Below, piece after piece: positions 25,806 through 36,984 of a DNA stretch of 64,000 nt (position 1 is the stretch's first letter; each line of letters opens with the position of its first letter). This stretch comes from Cucumis sativus (Eukaryota; Streptophyta; Magnoliopsida; Cucurbitales; Cucurbitaceae). A program made the translations under genes and the position numbers. Below the pieces are notes generated by a model, which had not been told where the DNA came from, ran no database searches, and saw only the letters and a list, made by a program, of their open reading frames with translations. The stretch covers positions 18,123,837 through 18,187,836 of the forward strand of contig NC_026660.2 in NCBI RefSeq assembly GCF_000004075.3, read 5' to 3'.

Positions 25806-26065
25806 TATATATTTTGTACATTTAATTCAATTTCTTGGCTTTATTGATTTTAATGAAAATAATGTAAAAACGAGAAATTTTAATATTAAATAATAATAAT
25901 TTTGATTACGGTTGCATTAACATGAATAGTCTAAGTAGGAATATTACAAACCATTCACAAAATATAACAAATCATTTATTCAGATGAAGTTTACGAAAAT
26001 TATAGTTAAGCAACATTAAAAATGGTTTAATAGGTTTCAAAATAAGTATAACGGAATGTTCATGC
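25806..26065. repeat. Left copy of a 260-bp direct repeat
   Basis: Shares with 26823-27080 the words TTTGATTACNGTTGCATTAA, CATGAA and AGGTTTCAAAATAAG in the same order, at my estimate about 80% identity. The two copies flank about 760 bp of unrelated, GTCG-rich DNA, giving an LTR-like or TRIM-like layout. Confidence 0.5.
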
Positions 26066-26822
26066 AAAAATATTATTGTGATTAAATCAAAAGCGTATAT
26101 AGAATGGTTCAGATAAAAAAAGTTTTCAAAAATTCATTTTTATTAATTTTTCAAGTTTTGCAGGAATAGCAAAAGTGGTGGTCGGAAGTTCGTCGACCAA
26201 GTTTGTTAGAAATCACACCTAGTGGTCGACCGACAATAGTTGCTAGGGTAATGTTTGGAGTTGGTTGATGAATTTTCTAGATTGAATTAGAAAAAAAAAG
26301 TAATCCATGGGCTTGAATAATATTTACTATTCAATCCCATGGAAAAGAGTGTAGGAAGCTTTAGTGAAGACATTCGTTGATCATTGGTGAAGACGATCAA
26401 CGGTCACCAATTTTAAGATGATTGGTTGGTCGTCGACCATCATAGCAATCAGTCGTCAAGGGTTATGGTTATTGATCATTGAGCATCACTACGACAGTTG
26501 CTTGTTAATAGACATGGAGATCGATAATTGACAATAACGATTGATTGTCGTCGATCAAGATGTTCACCCCACGACGGTAACATCCAAAGTTGTAGGTCGT
26601 CACAAGCAATCAAGATCGATCATCGACAATTAAGACGATTGATAATCAACAACCAAGACGATCCGAAGTTGACGATTAAATGACTGTGGGCTTATTTGAT
26701 GAGATTCTGATGCTTGAAAATTATAGATGCTTGTGTGTGGAGTGCAGAAGTTGGTAATATGTTTTTTTTGTCAATGGTACCATCTAAATTTATCATGTAT
26801 AAAATATTTAATTGATTTTTTA

Positions 26823-27080
26823 AAAATATTTTGTACATATAATTCAATTTCTTGACTTATTGATTTTCACGACAATAATGTAAAAGCAAAATGGTTTAAC
26901 GTTCAATAACAATAATTTTGATTACAGTTGCATTAACATGAATGATCTAATTAGGATTATTACAAACTATTTAAAAAATATAACAAAATATATAATCAAA
27001 TAGAGTTTACAAAAATTTTAGTTAAGCAAAACATTAAAAAATGTCTAATAGCTAGGTTTCAAAATAAGCATAGCAAAAGG
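26823..27080. repeat. Right copy of the 260-bp direct repeat
   Basis: Matches 25806-26065 in the same orientation, with small indels. No primer-binding site or polypurine tract is evident next to it, so an LTR origin is unproven. Segmental duplication with a later insertion is the alternative. Confidence 0.5.
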
Positions 27081-28190
27081 GTCATGTAGAAGCAAAAGTC
27101 AAATATAGTTACATTCACTGATAGTTATGGTTGTCTTTTTATATGATGTACATGCAATTTAATATTTAAACCGCTTTTATAAGAAGAGTTTAAACAAAAA
27201 TGAGTTTTTTTTTGTTTGAAAAAGTACTTTTTTTTAAGCCAATCAAAATAAGTTCGGAGTCTTTTAGTTAGAGTGACCAAAGAAAAAAAAAAAAACAAAA
27301 AATGTATATTTAAATCCTATTTCGTATGTTGAAGTATAACATACTCTTAAATTTAATTTTTTTAATTATGTGTCAAATATATTCAAAATTTCAGGCTTTT
27401 GACATTTGTTTTCTTCAAGTTTTACTCGAGAATGAGATTTATATTTTTTCCTACAAAAAATGATAAAAATGAAAAAAAAATTCTAATCTGTTCATTTATT
27501 TTTATTCTTTGAAAACAAATGTACCATTTTCTAATTTTTATTTTATTTTAGTAATAAAACAATTATTTTGATTTTACATATACAAAAAATAAAGAAATTC
27601 TATATTTATTCGTTCAAAATAATAAGAAATTACACTACCTATTTTGATTAGAAAAATCTTATTTAATACATAAAATTATAAATAAAATTTTAATCATTTT
27701 GAATCAAAACCACTAAAATAATTTATTTGAGTTAGTAATAATTTTAAAATAAAAATGAAATTAGTAATTTAAATTTGATAATTAAAACTTAAATTAAAAA
27801 AAATCATAAATTTACTTCAAGCCGATAATTTTACTAAACATAGAATGCCAAGTCTACTTGTTTCCAAGGGAGGGGCCAAACATGGGCTTCACTTCAAGAA
27901 TTTATCTATCTACATTTACAACTAAATGAAAGATCTAGGAGAGAAGTTTCTTTAGCACGAAGTTAAATTACAATAAGTAACTAATGAGTTAGAAAAAAAG
28001 GCTATTACCCATATATATATAGTAATTATGTTTTTCTTATTATGAATTGAAACGATCTATAAACAACAAAATCATAAAGAGGATATCTTTTTATCCGTCT
28101 GATTTTCGAACCAGGATGTATGAAGATAACTAAAACTGAGTAATACTTGACTGCTAGCAGCTGATATTAGGTGCATTACTATATATATTA
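27081..28190. other. AT-rich DNA downstream of the minus-strand ANK-PGG gene
   Basis: No coding sequence. The last 150-200 bp next to the stop codon at 28191 is the likely 3' UTR. Confidence 0.5.
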
Positions 28191-29715
28191 TCATAGCGGC
28201 GAATCAGGGTGTTCGGTAGATTTATTTTCACGAGAATGAACGTAAAAGAGCTTCCCGATCAAGAAAACCCCCATGGAAGAAGTCACCACTATAGCAACAA
28301 TGACCGAAATCCAAGAGATGACGGACTTCGGCTTATAACCTGCATCGGTAACGGAACCAGCTTGAAAAGGTTGTGGAGAGGGTGCAGGAGAAATACCGGG
28401 TGATACTGGAGTGAAAAAACTTATGGAATATCCATAAGTGAAAGCCATGGAACACACAGCAGCGCACATTGTCATAATCAAAAACCTCATGAAAATACGT
28501 TTCTTAGGCAACCCAACAAGAATCATCACAATTGCAATGAACGAAGTCATGAACCCAATTGAGTTAGCCACAAGATACTTCTGGTATGTTTCTTCGGCTT
28601 TTGCTGCCATCACCGACGTTCCGGCTCCCGGTGAATCGTCACCCCAAACGCCACCGGGAGGGCTCAAACCGGCTTGAAAAGCCATTGTTGCAATTAGGGA
28701 TGCTACAACCATTAGTGATTCTTGCTTCATTAGCCACTCGCTTGTTTCGTTCGGAAACCACCAATCGCCACCGTGGAATAAAGCTGAAAAGGCCCATCTA
28801 AGCCCCGTCCTTTTGTTTTTCTCGACACAATTAGAAGACGACGGCGGCGGCGGCGGCGGTTTTTTGTTTGTTGTTCGGACGGCTTTGGCGGCGGTGAGAG
28901 TCTCTGCAATGTCCATGTCCTTTAAATCTCTATGGCTTTGAGATAGAATGTCAAGAGCTGTAAACCCATTTGAGGTTTTTGCATTTACTTGGATTTTTGT
29001 ATTGTTGTTGATTAGATATTTCACCGTCTGCAATTAAAAAAAGTATCTAAAAACATAAATTAATCGATACAAAAATAGATGTAGGTCGGATGCATCGAAA
29101 TATTTTTCAAATAATAATTACCTGAAGTTGTTTGTTGGAGACTGCTAAATGAAGGATAGTGAACCCATAATTATCTTGACTATTAATAAACCCATTGTCT
29201 CTGTCTTTCACTCCAATAGTTTCAATCAACATCTTCAGAGCTTCAAGCTGATTATACTTAACACACAAATGCAACACCGTTCCACCGCCGTCCACGGCAG
29301 TTCGAGCGGCTGTGGGTCTGACTCGAACGAGCTCAGCCAAGACATCAATCCGGCCTCTCATGGCGGCTAGATGAATAGGGTTCATGCCATCTTGATTGCA
29401 TATAGAACACATATCAGGATCAACTCGCACCAGAATCTTGACAATGTCTAAAAAGCCCTCAGCAGCGGCGAAATGGAGGGCGGAACAACCGCGAGAATCC
29501 AACTCCTTGGCCAGCCGAGGGATTCGCTTGAGAAGCTCATGAACAAATGTGAGGTGACCAAGAAGAGAAGCCACGTGCAGTGGAGTCTCCTTAAAGTCGT
29601 TGAGGTAATTGAGTCTGGTTAACAAGAGTTGATCTTGTTGGAGCAACTCTAACAAGGTTGTTACGTTTCCTTCAATGGCGGCTTCATTAAGCTTCTCTCT
29701 TCTACTTTCTGCCAT
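28191..29715 (-). CDS. Ankyrin-repeat PGG membrane protein (ANK-PGG1, ACD6/BDA1-like)
   Basis: 476 aa from two exons, 29715-29122 and 29027-28191 (minus strand), joined at CAG/GTAATT and TTGCAG. Exon 1 carries about five ankyrin repeats (e.g. TPLHVASLLGH, ALHFAAAEG, NPIHLAAMRG, TVLHLCVKYNQ, TILHLAVSNKQ) and exon 2 begins with a sixth (NGFTALDIL). A linker with six prolines (255-260) leads to the PGG domain: TM1 about 302-318, SPPGG 320-324, TM2 349-370, TM3 377-401, a Pro/Ser-rich loop 405-420, TM4 433-458. Relatives such as ACD6 and BDA1 are membrane proteins that promote salicylic-acid-linked immunity; BDA1 has this length class and layout. An immune role is inferred from family only. It is the only PGG gene here on the minus strand. 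The ATG is followed at once by the first repeat, so the start is secure. Confidence 0.93.
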
Positions 29716-32470
29716 TCAGATTTCACTTAATTATTATCTCTCTCTCTACTTGCCTTTTCTTTTTTACAAGAATAGAGTGAGTTGTGGGATACATTTGGCT
29801 ATTGTTATCATATATACACACAGACAAAGTTGGACAAGGGGCGATCACGATTCGTGGAAGTTTCCTTGTGAAACAAAATCCACTAGTGATAATTTGAAAA
29901 GTAAACCTTAGTTGATTACATTTGTTGATCTTTATTTGTGTTTCATAACTGGGCCTAAGATAATAAAAGGGACGGGATCGAAAAATTTATTAGGTAACAA
30001 AGACGGGAAGGGGCAGCCATCTCTTTGTTCTCGTTCCACCCTATTGACATCTCTAACACTTTGTAACTACACATCATTCCACCCTATTGACATCTCTAAC
30101 ACTTTGTTACATGTGTTGTTATCCCTAACAGTACAAGGATTACAAATTTATCACATTTACCTTTATTTGTCACTATTAGTAAAGGTAAGGATGATAAATT
30201 TGATTATGTTTGCAATGATCAGTCAATAAAATTTACTATCATCATTATCACACCAATTTTCATTTATGGATCGGTAAATGTAACCTTAAATCACCATTGA
30301 TAAAAAAAATATAAGATTAAATTAGTGGATGAATGTAAAATATATATTATACTATTTAACACTTCTTCCTCATTTATAGCTTGAAATATAATACGTAGAA
30401 TACTCCAACAAGTGAAAACCAATATTAATTAATTGAAAAATAATAACTAAGACTCCAGAAACTTAAATACACGACATAGTAGACTACTTAGAAAATTGTA
30501 TCAAATGACAAATAGAAAAAAAAGCAGTTCATGACACATATTTTTTGCATATTGTAACGACAAAATTAGTAATATCAAACGGTTATAAAATGGTAATTAT
30601 AGAACTTTTAAATTTGTTTGTAATTTATAAATTGTAGTGAAATAAATTCTATTATCGTAAAATTTTTTTACAATTTTTTTTGGAGGATTTCGAATTACTA
30701 CAGAGTGAGAGAAATTGATTTAAAATTTGGAATGAATTAAAAATTAATATTATTATATTCTAAAATTAATCAACACAAGAGAAAGGTCTACTTAAATACA
30801 AATTTAGTGGCTGCTTCTTTAGTGTTCTTCCCCAAATTGGAAGTCAATGCATAAGTCGTTTGATGTAATATATTTAATTAACAATCATATCATATCCAAA
30901 TCCTTTTGAATATAATTAGTTGCAACAACATCCTTTTGGTAAAAAATACTTAATGTACTATTCAATAATCTTTTTTCTATTGTCCATTCTATTAAGATTG
31001 TTCAATCATAAGTGGTGTTTGGTGATAAATTTCTCATTCCATTTGAAATGTTTGGGAGTATTATGATTGTAGAAACGGGGTTTTGGAGCCGTGGTATTAA
31101 TTAGGATGCTGGCTGTTTGTTATTGGACAAGATGGCATATGTAATTGGGGTGAAAGAAATATTAAAAGGACAAAGGTGTAGGCAGCAAGTGGGGAGGAAG
31201 TAGAGATGAGAAAGATAATAATAATGGATCCCATCCAACTTGTGGACTCACACACTGTGTGGATATATTCAAGATGAGACGTGAAACAGCATTATTCAAA
31301 TTAAACTTGTGTTCATCTTTCAGTCAAAATCAGTATAATCCAAGTCAATTAAAAGTCATCATTGTATTAACTATATTTAAAATCAACTAATTAATTTAGG
31401 ACTGTTTAAACAGTTTGATATTTAAAAAATTGGGGTGATTTGAAAAAACAATTGGAGGAGAAAGGTGTTTTCAAAACTATTTTGATGAAATTAGTGATTT
31501 TTATGGCATTATTAGCCAGAGACGTATTCCATGTTATTATTATTATTTTTTAATTTTTCTCTTTTTTTTACGGAAAAGAAGGAAATGAAGTCAGTGGGCT
31601 CCATCAATTTATATGATAGTGGGCCATTCAATTTATATTATTATTATTTTTATTATTATCTTTTTGTTCTTCTTGTTGTTATTATCTTTTTTTATTATAT
31701 TAATATCTTTATTATAATTATTACAATATTAAAATATTAAAATAACAAAATTTATGTACAAATTATTATTTAAAAAATATTTCCATAAAATTATAAAAAT
31801 ATTTTACTTTTTATTCTTCAATCACATATATGTATATATATCACAGAGTTAGTTTGTTATTGATTTATATCTTATCTCAATTTGTGTTTGTTATTGATTT
31901 ATATCCTATCTCAATTTATCATTCCATCTTATATTACTTTTTTTTAATAACAAATCATTTCTAATTTGTATGAATTAAAAATTATTAAATATTTTTGAAA
32001 CAAAATTAAACATTCAAAAATTGAATCTATACAATATCAAAAATTACACGGTTAAAAGAAAAATCATGAGCTAAACATATTAAAAATGGAATTAAACAAT
32101 AAAGTTACCATTTACCTCCCTACTTAAATATTTCATTTTACTACTTTTTTTCATAATTAAATAATAATAATAACAATAATTTATAGCTAGTGGGACCCAT
32201 TTCACAAATGCCAAAAAAAAAAAAAAAACCACACCTTCAACCTAAATAGTTTTGAAAATATCCATTTTCCCCAATTTTTTTTTTTAAAAAACAACCCTTT
32301 TTTTTCCAATTGTCCCTAATGAATTGGTATCAAAACTAAATTTCTTAAATTATATTGAAATTTAAAACGGTAAAAAAATCAATATATATATATGATTCCG
32401 TCATAACAATATATGATATAGTGTATTAGAGAGGACAAAAGAACATAGAACTCAGTGTCGAATGCGAACA
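29716..32470. other. Intergenic DNA upstream of ANK-PGG1
   Basis: The first few hundred bases are the ANK-PGG1 promoter on the minus strand. A 43-bp tandem repeat lies at 30034-30113. The stretch at about 31080-31330 shares phrases with 43020-43180 (for example CATCCAACTTG followed by ACTCA, then ATTCAAGAT), so it is probably a paralogous flank of a PGG gene. No coding region is seen; frames near 31531-31740 are low complexity. Confidence 0.45.
30034..30113. repeat. Tandem direct repeat, 43-bp period
   Basis: TTCCACCCTATTGACATCTC and the following CTAACACTTTGT occur at 30034 and again at 30077, about 1.8 copies. Confidence 0.85.
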
Positions 32471-32479
32471 AAGGAATTT

Positions 32480-32880
32480 AAAATCAATAATGTCATTGAC
32501 CTAAGTCAATTTTAAATATTTTTCAGAATGATAAGTTATTTTAAATTAATTTTCGAGATGAGCCACCGGACTAATTTCTTGACCTGTTGCATCCTATCAA
32601 TTAAAGGGTATAGGAAGAAGGGTGGAACACACACAAGTGCAAAAATGATTGAACGAGGTCATACCATATAAGGCTGCTGACCTATGCATTTTTATTTTGA
32701 CAACATGTTCAATGTATAGGATCCAAGAACCTTTGTACAAGTTATATATATATGTTCTTTATCATGAACTATGAAAATTCATTTTTCGTTTAAAATGAGA
32801 TTTCTCCAACTCTATCGAACAAAAGTAGAGTGAACTTAATATATCATAGTTTTTAATAAGGGTTGTCCTTTATACTTATC
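32480..32880. repeat. PGG-unit upstream region, copy A
   Basis: Shares an ordered series of phrases with 36190-36600 and 40985-41350, including GCATCCTATCAATTAAAGGG, CTGACCTATGCATTTTT, CTTTGTACAAGTTATATAT and TTTTCGTTTAAAATGAGATT. The same block stands upstream of the intact gene at 41.9 kb, so I read this as the promoter-side part of a tandemly duplicated PGG unit. Confidence 0.75.
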
Positions 32881-33139
32881 TAGTTTTAATATAAATAATT
32901 TGAGTAATGAGCAATTCCCCAAAGTTTGAATTAATATTAGAGTTTTTCTTATTGAAGCCGATTAGAGACATTTTGGATATAATTATTGGACCTCCTTGAA
33001 ATTAGTTTTCAACCTCTTAAACAAATTAGAAAATTAAAGTTGGATTGTAATTAATTTTATTGGATCAAATTATTAATTAAATTCGTTATGTTTTAGGTTG
33101 GATTTGAGAATTATTATTTTGCAACCAACGGTTGAACTC
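32881..33139. other. AT-rich remainder of copy A upstream region
   Basis: AT-rich DNA between the conserved upstream block and the Harbinger-like insertion. It still shows weak likeness to 41300-41370 and has no coding content. Confidence 0.4.
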
Positions 33140-33142
33140 TAA

Positions 33143-34677
33143 GGGACCGTTTGGGGGAAGGGTTAGGGTTATGATAAAATTAGTGTTATGATAAAACTAG
33201 TTTTATGATAAAATTTGTTTGGGGGAAGAGTTATGTGAGTAGTGTTATGATAATATGTGTTTGGGGGAAGGGTTATGTGATTAGTGTTATGATAGTTTTA
33301 TGATAAGATGTGTTTGAGGGAAGAGTTATGTGTGTAGTGTTATGAAATTTATTTTTTAAACATTTTTTTTAAAAAAATCCATATTCTAAATCCAACCAAA
33401 ATTTTGTATATTTAATTTACTAAATTATTCTATTTTCGTAAAACAACTTTCAATAATTTCTTTAAATGTGACGTCTATTTCCAACATTTTGTACGTTGTC
33501 GTCATGTGCAAATAATTTATTGATTTTTTAAAGAAATTTGTATTATAAATCTAATACACAGATTTCTTTGACGTAATTGTTACGAGCAAATAAATTATTA
33601 TTTTTTTAAAAAAAATTCATATTCTAACTTCAATACACAAATTTTGTATATTTAATTTATCTAATCGTTTTAGTTTTCGTAACACAATTTTCCTTAATTT
33701 ATTTAAATACAATATGAACTTTTTTTTAGTAATCGTTTCGGTTGAATAAATTACTACTTTTCTTTTAAGGATAAAACATTCTTAGTTTTCTTCTTATCTC
33801 AATATTATGATTTTTTTTCTCCTCTTTTTAAATCAAAGGATCATGATAAAAAAATTATAATAAATCAACGAAAGATATAAAAATAAGGAAGAAGAAAGAG
33901 AGAAAAAAAAAGAGAGTACATCTTGGAAAAATATAGCATAATTTGGAAAAAAATTAGATTCAAAATTTAATTCAAATAAATCTTAAATCAAATCTCACCA
34001 TTAAATTGATTTTTTTAAAAAGAAAATTCTTATACATTTAAGGTTTAAATGCTTCCAAAAAAAATTTGTTATACATTTTTTTTAGGTTGTTTAAGAATTC
34101 TAAAGTTAGTTAATTTAATATTAAATCGTCTTATTTGATTTTGTTTTTATTTTTCTATAAGTTTAATAAAATTTAGTTTTTAGAAATTTATTTAACTCAA
34201 ATTTATCCGAAATAGTTTACATACATATAGATTAGTTTTAAAATAAAATATTTAAAAAGGTAAAAAACAAATAAAAGACATAAAATAAAAAATAATAAAG
34301 TAAATACGAGTACTAAATACATAAACTAATCACAATTAATATTTATTTAAAATTTATTTCGTAAATAAAATAAATTAAAAAACAATTTTTTAAAGATTAT
34401 TAAATTAATTAAAAAAACAAATGACATTTGATAAATAAAAGAGTAATTTTTTTAAAAAAATGAAATGGTAAAATTGTGAGGAATTGAAAAAGTAGGATTA
34501 TGGAGAATTGAAAAAGTAGGATTATGGAGGGTTGAAGAGGGATTGAGAAGGAAGAGAGAGAGGGAAGATGGGTTATGATAAACCTAAAACAAGGGTTATG
34601 ATAACCCTTCCCTCAAACAAGGGTTGAGTTACCATAAACCTAACCCAATAGTGATAATCCTTCTCCCAAACGGCCCC
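33143..34677. mobile_element. Non-autonomous PIF/Harbinger-like element with TAA target duplication
   Basis: The left end is GGGACCGTTTGGGGGAAGG. The right end, read on the other strand, is GGGGCCGTTTGGGAGAAGG: inverted terminal repeats with 17 of 19 bases equal. Both sides are flanked by TAA (33140-33142 and 34678-34680), the 3-bp target duplication typical of PIF/Harbinger (Tourist) elements. GTTATGATAA words recur near both ends as subterminal repeats. The 1,535-bp interior is AT-rich and has no transposase-like frame, so the element would depend on a transposase from elsewhere. It lies in duplicated PGG copy A, upstream of the gene relic. Confidence 0.8.
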
Positions 34678-34680
34678 TAA

Positions 34681-35215
34681 AAGTTTTAATTAGGTAAGTG
34701 ATTCTTCTACTCGGATACTCTATTGAGTTGGACATTTAAAAGTAAATAATTATTTTTTCTAATTATGGTATCATATAATTAAACATGCTATTTTATGATG
34801 GAATATTTTATGTGTTAAAAGGACATTATTCACATTGAGAAACTTTGGACTATAATATCATACTAAAGCCTATTAATTCTTGAATGCCATGCTAAAATTA
34901 GCGGTAATTGTTATTTCTCGTGATAGGCTTATATGTATATCTTATATTTTGTGATCCTTTTGAACCATGACTACTATGCCATGAACGATGTTAATTTCAA
35001 CTTTGGAATCACTACTTATGTTATGTTTTGTGTTCTCTTGAGTTCACTATCTATGTTATGATTTGCGATATCGATCTTTAGGATCATTATCTATGCTATG
35101 TTATCATTAGTACGTTATGTCTATGTTGGAATGAGTTTAACAACTTAGCCAAAAAGTCCCGTAGGAGGCTAATCACCAAATATTTTTATAGTCATGTTTC
35201 TTACTCTATGTTTTT
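34681..35215. other. Unassigned DNA between Harbinger-like element and PGG relic
   Basis: A moderately AT-rich block with repeated TATGTTATG-type words (35010-35130). It takes the place where the 5' half of the copy A gene should be. It could be part of an LTR-type element, but no ends are visible. Confidence 0.3.
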
Positions 35216-35217
35216 CA

Positions 35218-35605
35218 ATAATGCCTACAAAATCACCTTATGAATACAAAAATTCATGGCGGGAGTGACCTTATGTCTTGCATTTTCATTGATCCAGTTA
35301 AATTTGATGTTGATCAAATGGTATATATCTCAAAAGTTATTCAATATATAGCGCCAATGATGGCTTCCTTTTGGGCCTCTGTCAAAGCTTTGACACCTGA
35401 AAAACAAATGCCTGAGATCTCACTGCTACCATATGGTCTATATATTTTGGGATTCTATATCTTATTGTCCTCCCAATTGTTCTACTTTACTGCCTACTCA
35501 AGAAATTCTTGTGAGTTATGTATCATTTTCCTATGTTTTTATCTTGCATTTCCTTCATTAGGGGAAAAAAAATTCAATGTAATTTGTTTAATTTGTCAAT
35601 AAATT
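35218..35605 (+). pseudogene. Truncated PGG gene relic (copy A)
   Basis: Matches the intact paralogue exon 2 from its ATAATGGCATCAAAATCACC block to the stop. Shared pieces include AATTCATGGCGGGAGTGAC and, in protein terms, SFWASVKALTP. The first membrane segment and PGG motif are missing. Small indels shift the frame, so the open frame starting at 35240 changes phase against the parent. The relic keeps about 85% nucleotide likeness by eye in the best parts. It is not expected to make a working membrane protein. Confidence 0.8.
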
Positions 35606-36180
35606 TCAATAATGTAATTCTCTTCGTTTTAAGTTTCGAGTTAATAAACTTTTTAGTTGGTTATTTGGTTCCATAGTCACCTTTCTCCTACTTTCTACTT
35701 CTCACTTTTTTTGGTACGTGGAATGCTTTGAATTTAATTGATAATGTATACGGTCCTTTCAACTATTTAATTTGTATTCATATTTACATTACTTATGTTT
35801 TTTAAATTAAGTTTAGAAAAATATTAATGCTTATTTCATGAGTGTTATGAAATTTGAATCATTATATTTAACGGTTAATTGTTTTTCCTCGTAGACTAAA
35901 CAAACATATATTATTAATAAATCACTTTAACTGGATTTTGGTTTGCAGTCCAAAAATTATTTTTAAGAAGAATAAATTTAGTAGAAAACAAAAAGAAATA
36001 TACTTGTATATGGTAAGTTGAAAAACCACTTATACATAAGAAGTTGAAAAACCACTTGTATATATGAAGTTGAAAAACATTGGATAAATCACAATTTTTC
36101 TTGAAGTTGCTTGACATGAAAAGTTTTTCAATTTTCCAAGAACAAACAAACCAACTAAAAGAAAATGGCAATTAATTGTT
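35606..36180. repeat. PGG-unit downstream region, copy A
   Basis: Corresponds to 40635-40980 and to 42660-42740: the phrase GAGTTAATAAACTT followed by TTATTTGGTT, then GAAAACAAAAA and AAGTTGAAAAAC. This is the 3' flank of the duplicated gene and marks the end of the first unit. Confidence 0.6.
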
Positions 36181-36189
36181 CAAATTTGC

Positions 36190-36600
36190 CAACTGGTTTA
36201 AAATAAAAGTCATTGCCTAAGTCACTTTTAGTTCATTTTCAAGATGAACCACTTGGCTTTCTTGACTTGCATTGCATGCATCCTATCAATTATAAAGGGA
36301 ATATACGAAGTTGGGTGGACTACGTAAATGGGAAAATGATTGGATGATATCATACAATATAAGGCTGCTGACCTATGCATTTTTAATATTTGACAACATG
36401 TTGAACGTAGGATTTAACCTTTGTACAAGTTATATATGATGATCTTGATATATCATGAACTATTCCAAATTTATTTTTCGTTTAAAATGAGATTCCACCA
36501 ATTCTGTCAAACAAATAGAGTGATATCATATGTTTTTTTTATAAAAAAAACAATATTTTATTGTAAAAAGTTCTTTAATAAGGCTTGTCCTTGATGGACA
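36190..36600. repeat. PGG-unit upstream region, copy B
   Basis: Second copy of the upstream block. CAAATTTGCCAACTG, TCATTGCCTAAGTCA, CAAGATGAACCACTTGG and CTTGACTTGCATTGCAT are shared almost exactly with 40980-41090. Likeness to copy C continues to about 36885 (matching about 41650), roughly 270 bp short of where the gene should begin. Confidence 0.75.
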
Positions 36601-36980
36601 ATTTACAAAAAAGACTAAAATATTTTATTGTAAAACATTTTTCTTGCACAATTTACAAAAAAGACTAAAATATTATTTAAATTCATATACTTTGAAGTTT
36701 GTTAAATTTTCTTTTGATTTATATACTTTAAAGTAGGTTAAAAACAGATTAATGAAAGTACGAAAAGATAAAAAAGAAAAAGAAGTTAAACAATGGACAT
36801 GATCAACTAAAATCGGTCAAATTTTACAATATAAAAACCAAAATAGTGAAGAAAAGATACACTAAGAATTGTAATTTCTCAAACAATAATGTTGTCAAAT
36901 ATTAAAAATGCATAGTGATAATTTGGTTCTTAGTGTATCTTTTGGGAAATGCATAGCCAAATATTAAACAATTGTAATTG
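36601..36980. other. Rearranged junction between copy B flank and copia body
   Basis: AT-rich DNA with inverted arms of 17 bp (36852-36868 and 36927-36943, AAAAGATACACTAAGAA) around a 58-bp loop. The homology to copy C ends within this structure, so it probably marks the breakpoint. Confidence 0.5.
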
Positions 36981-36984
36981 TAAG

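Noticed and set aside
28209-28801. Several plus-strand frames over the ANK-PGG1 membrane exon
   Set aside because: Antisense shadows of the minus-strand gene.
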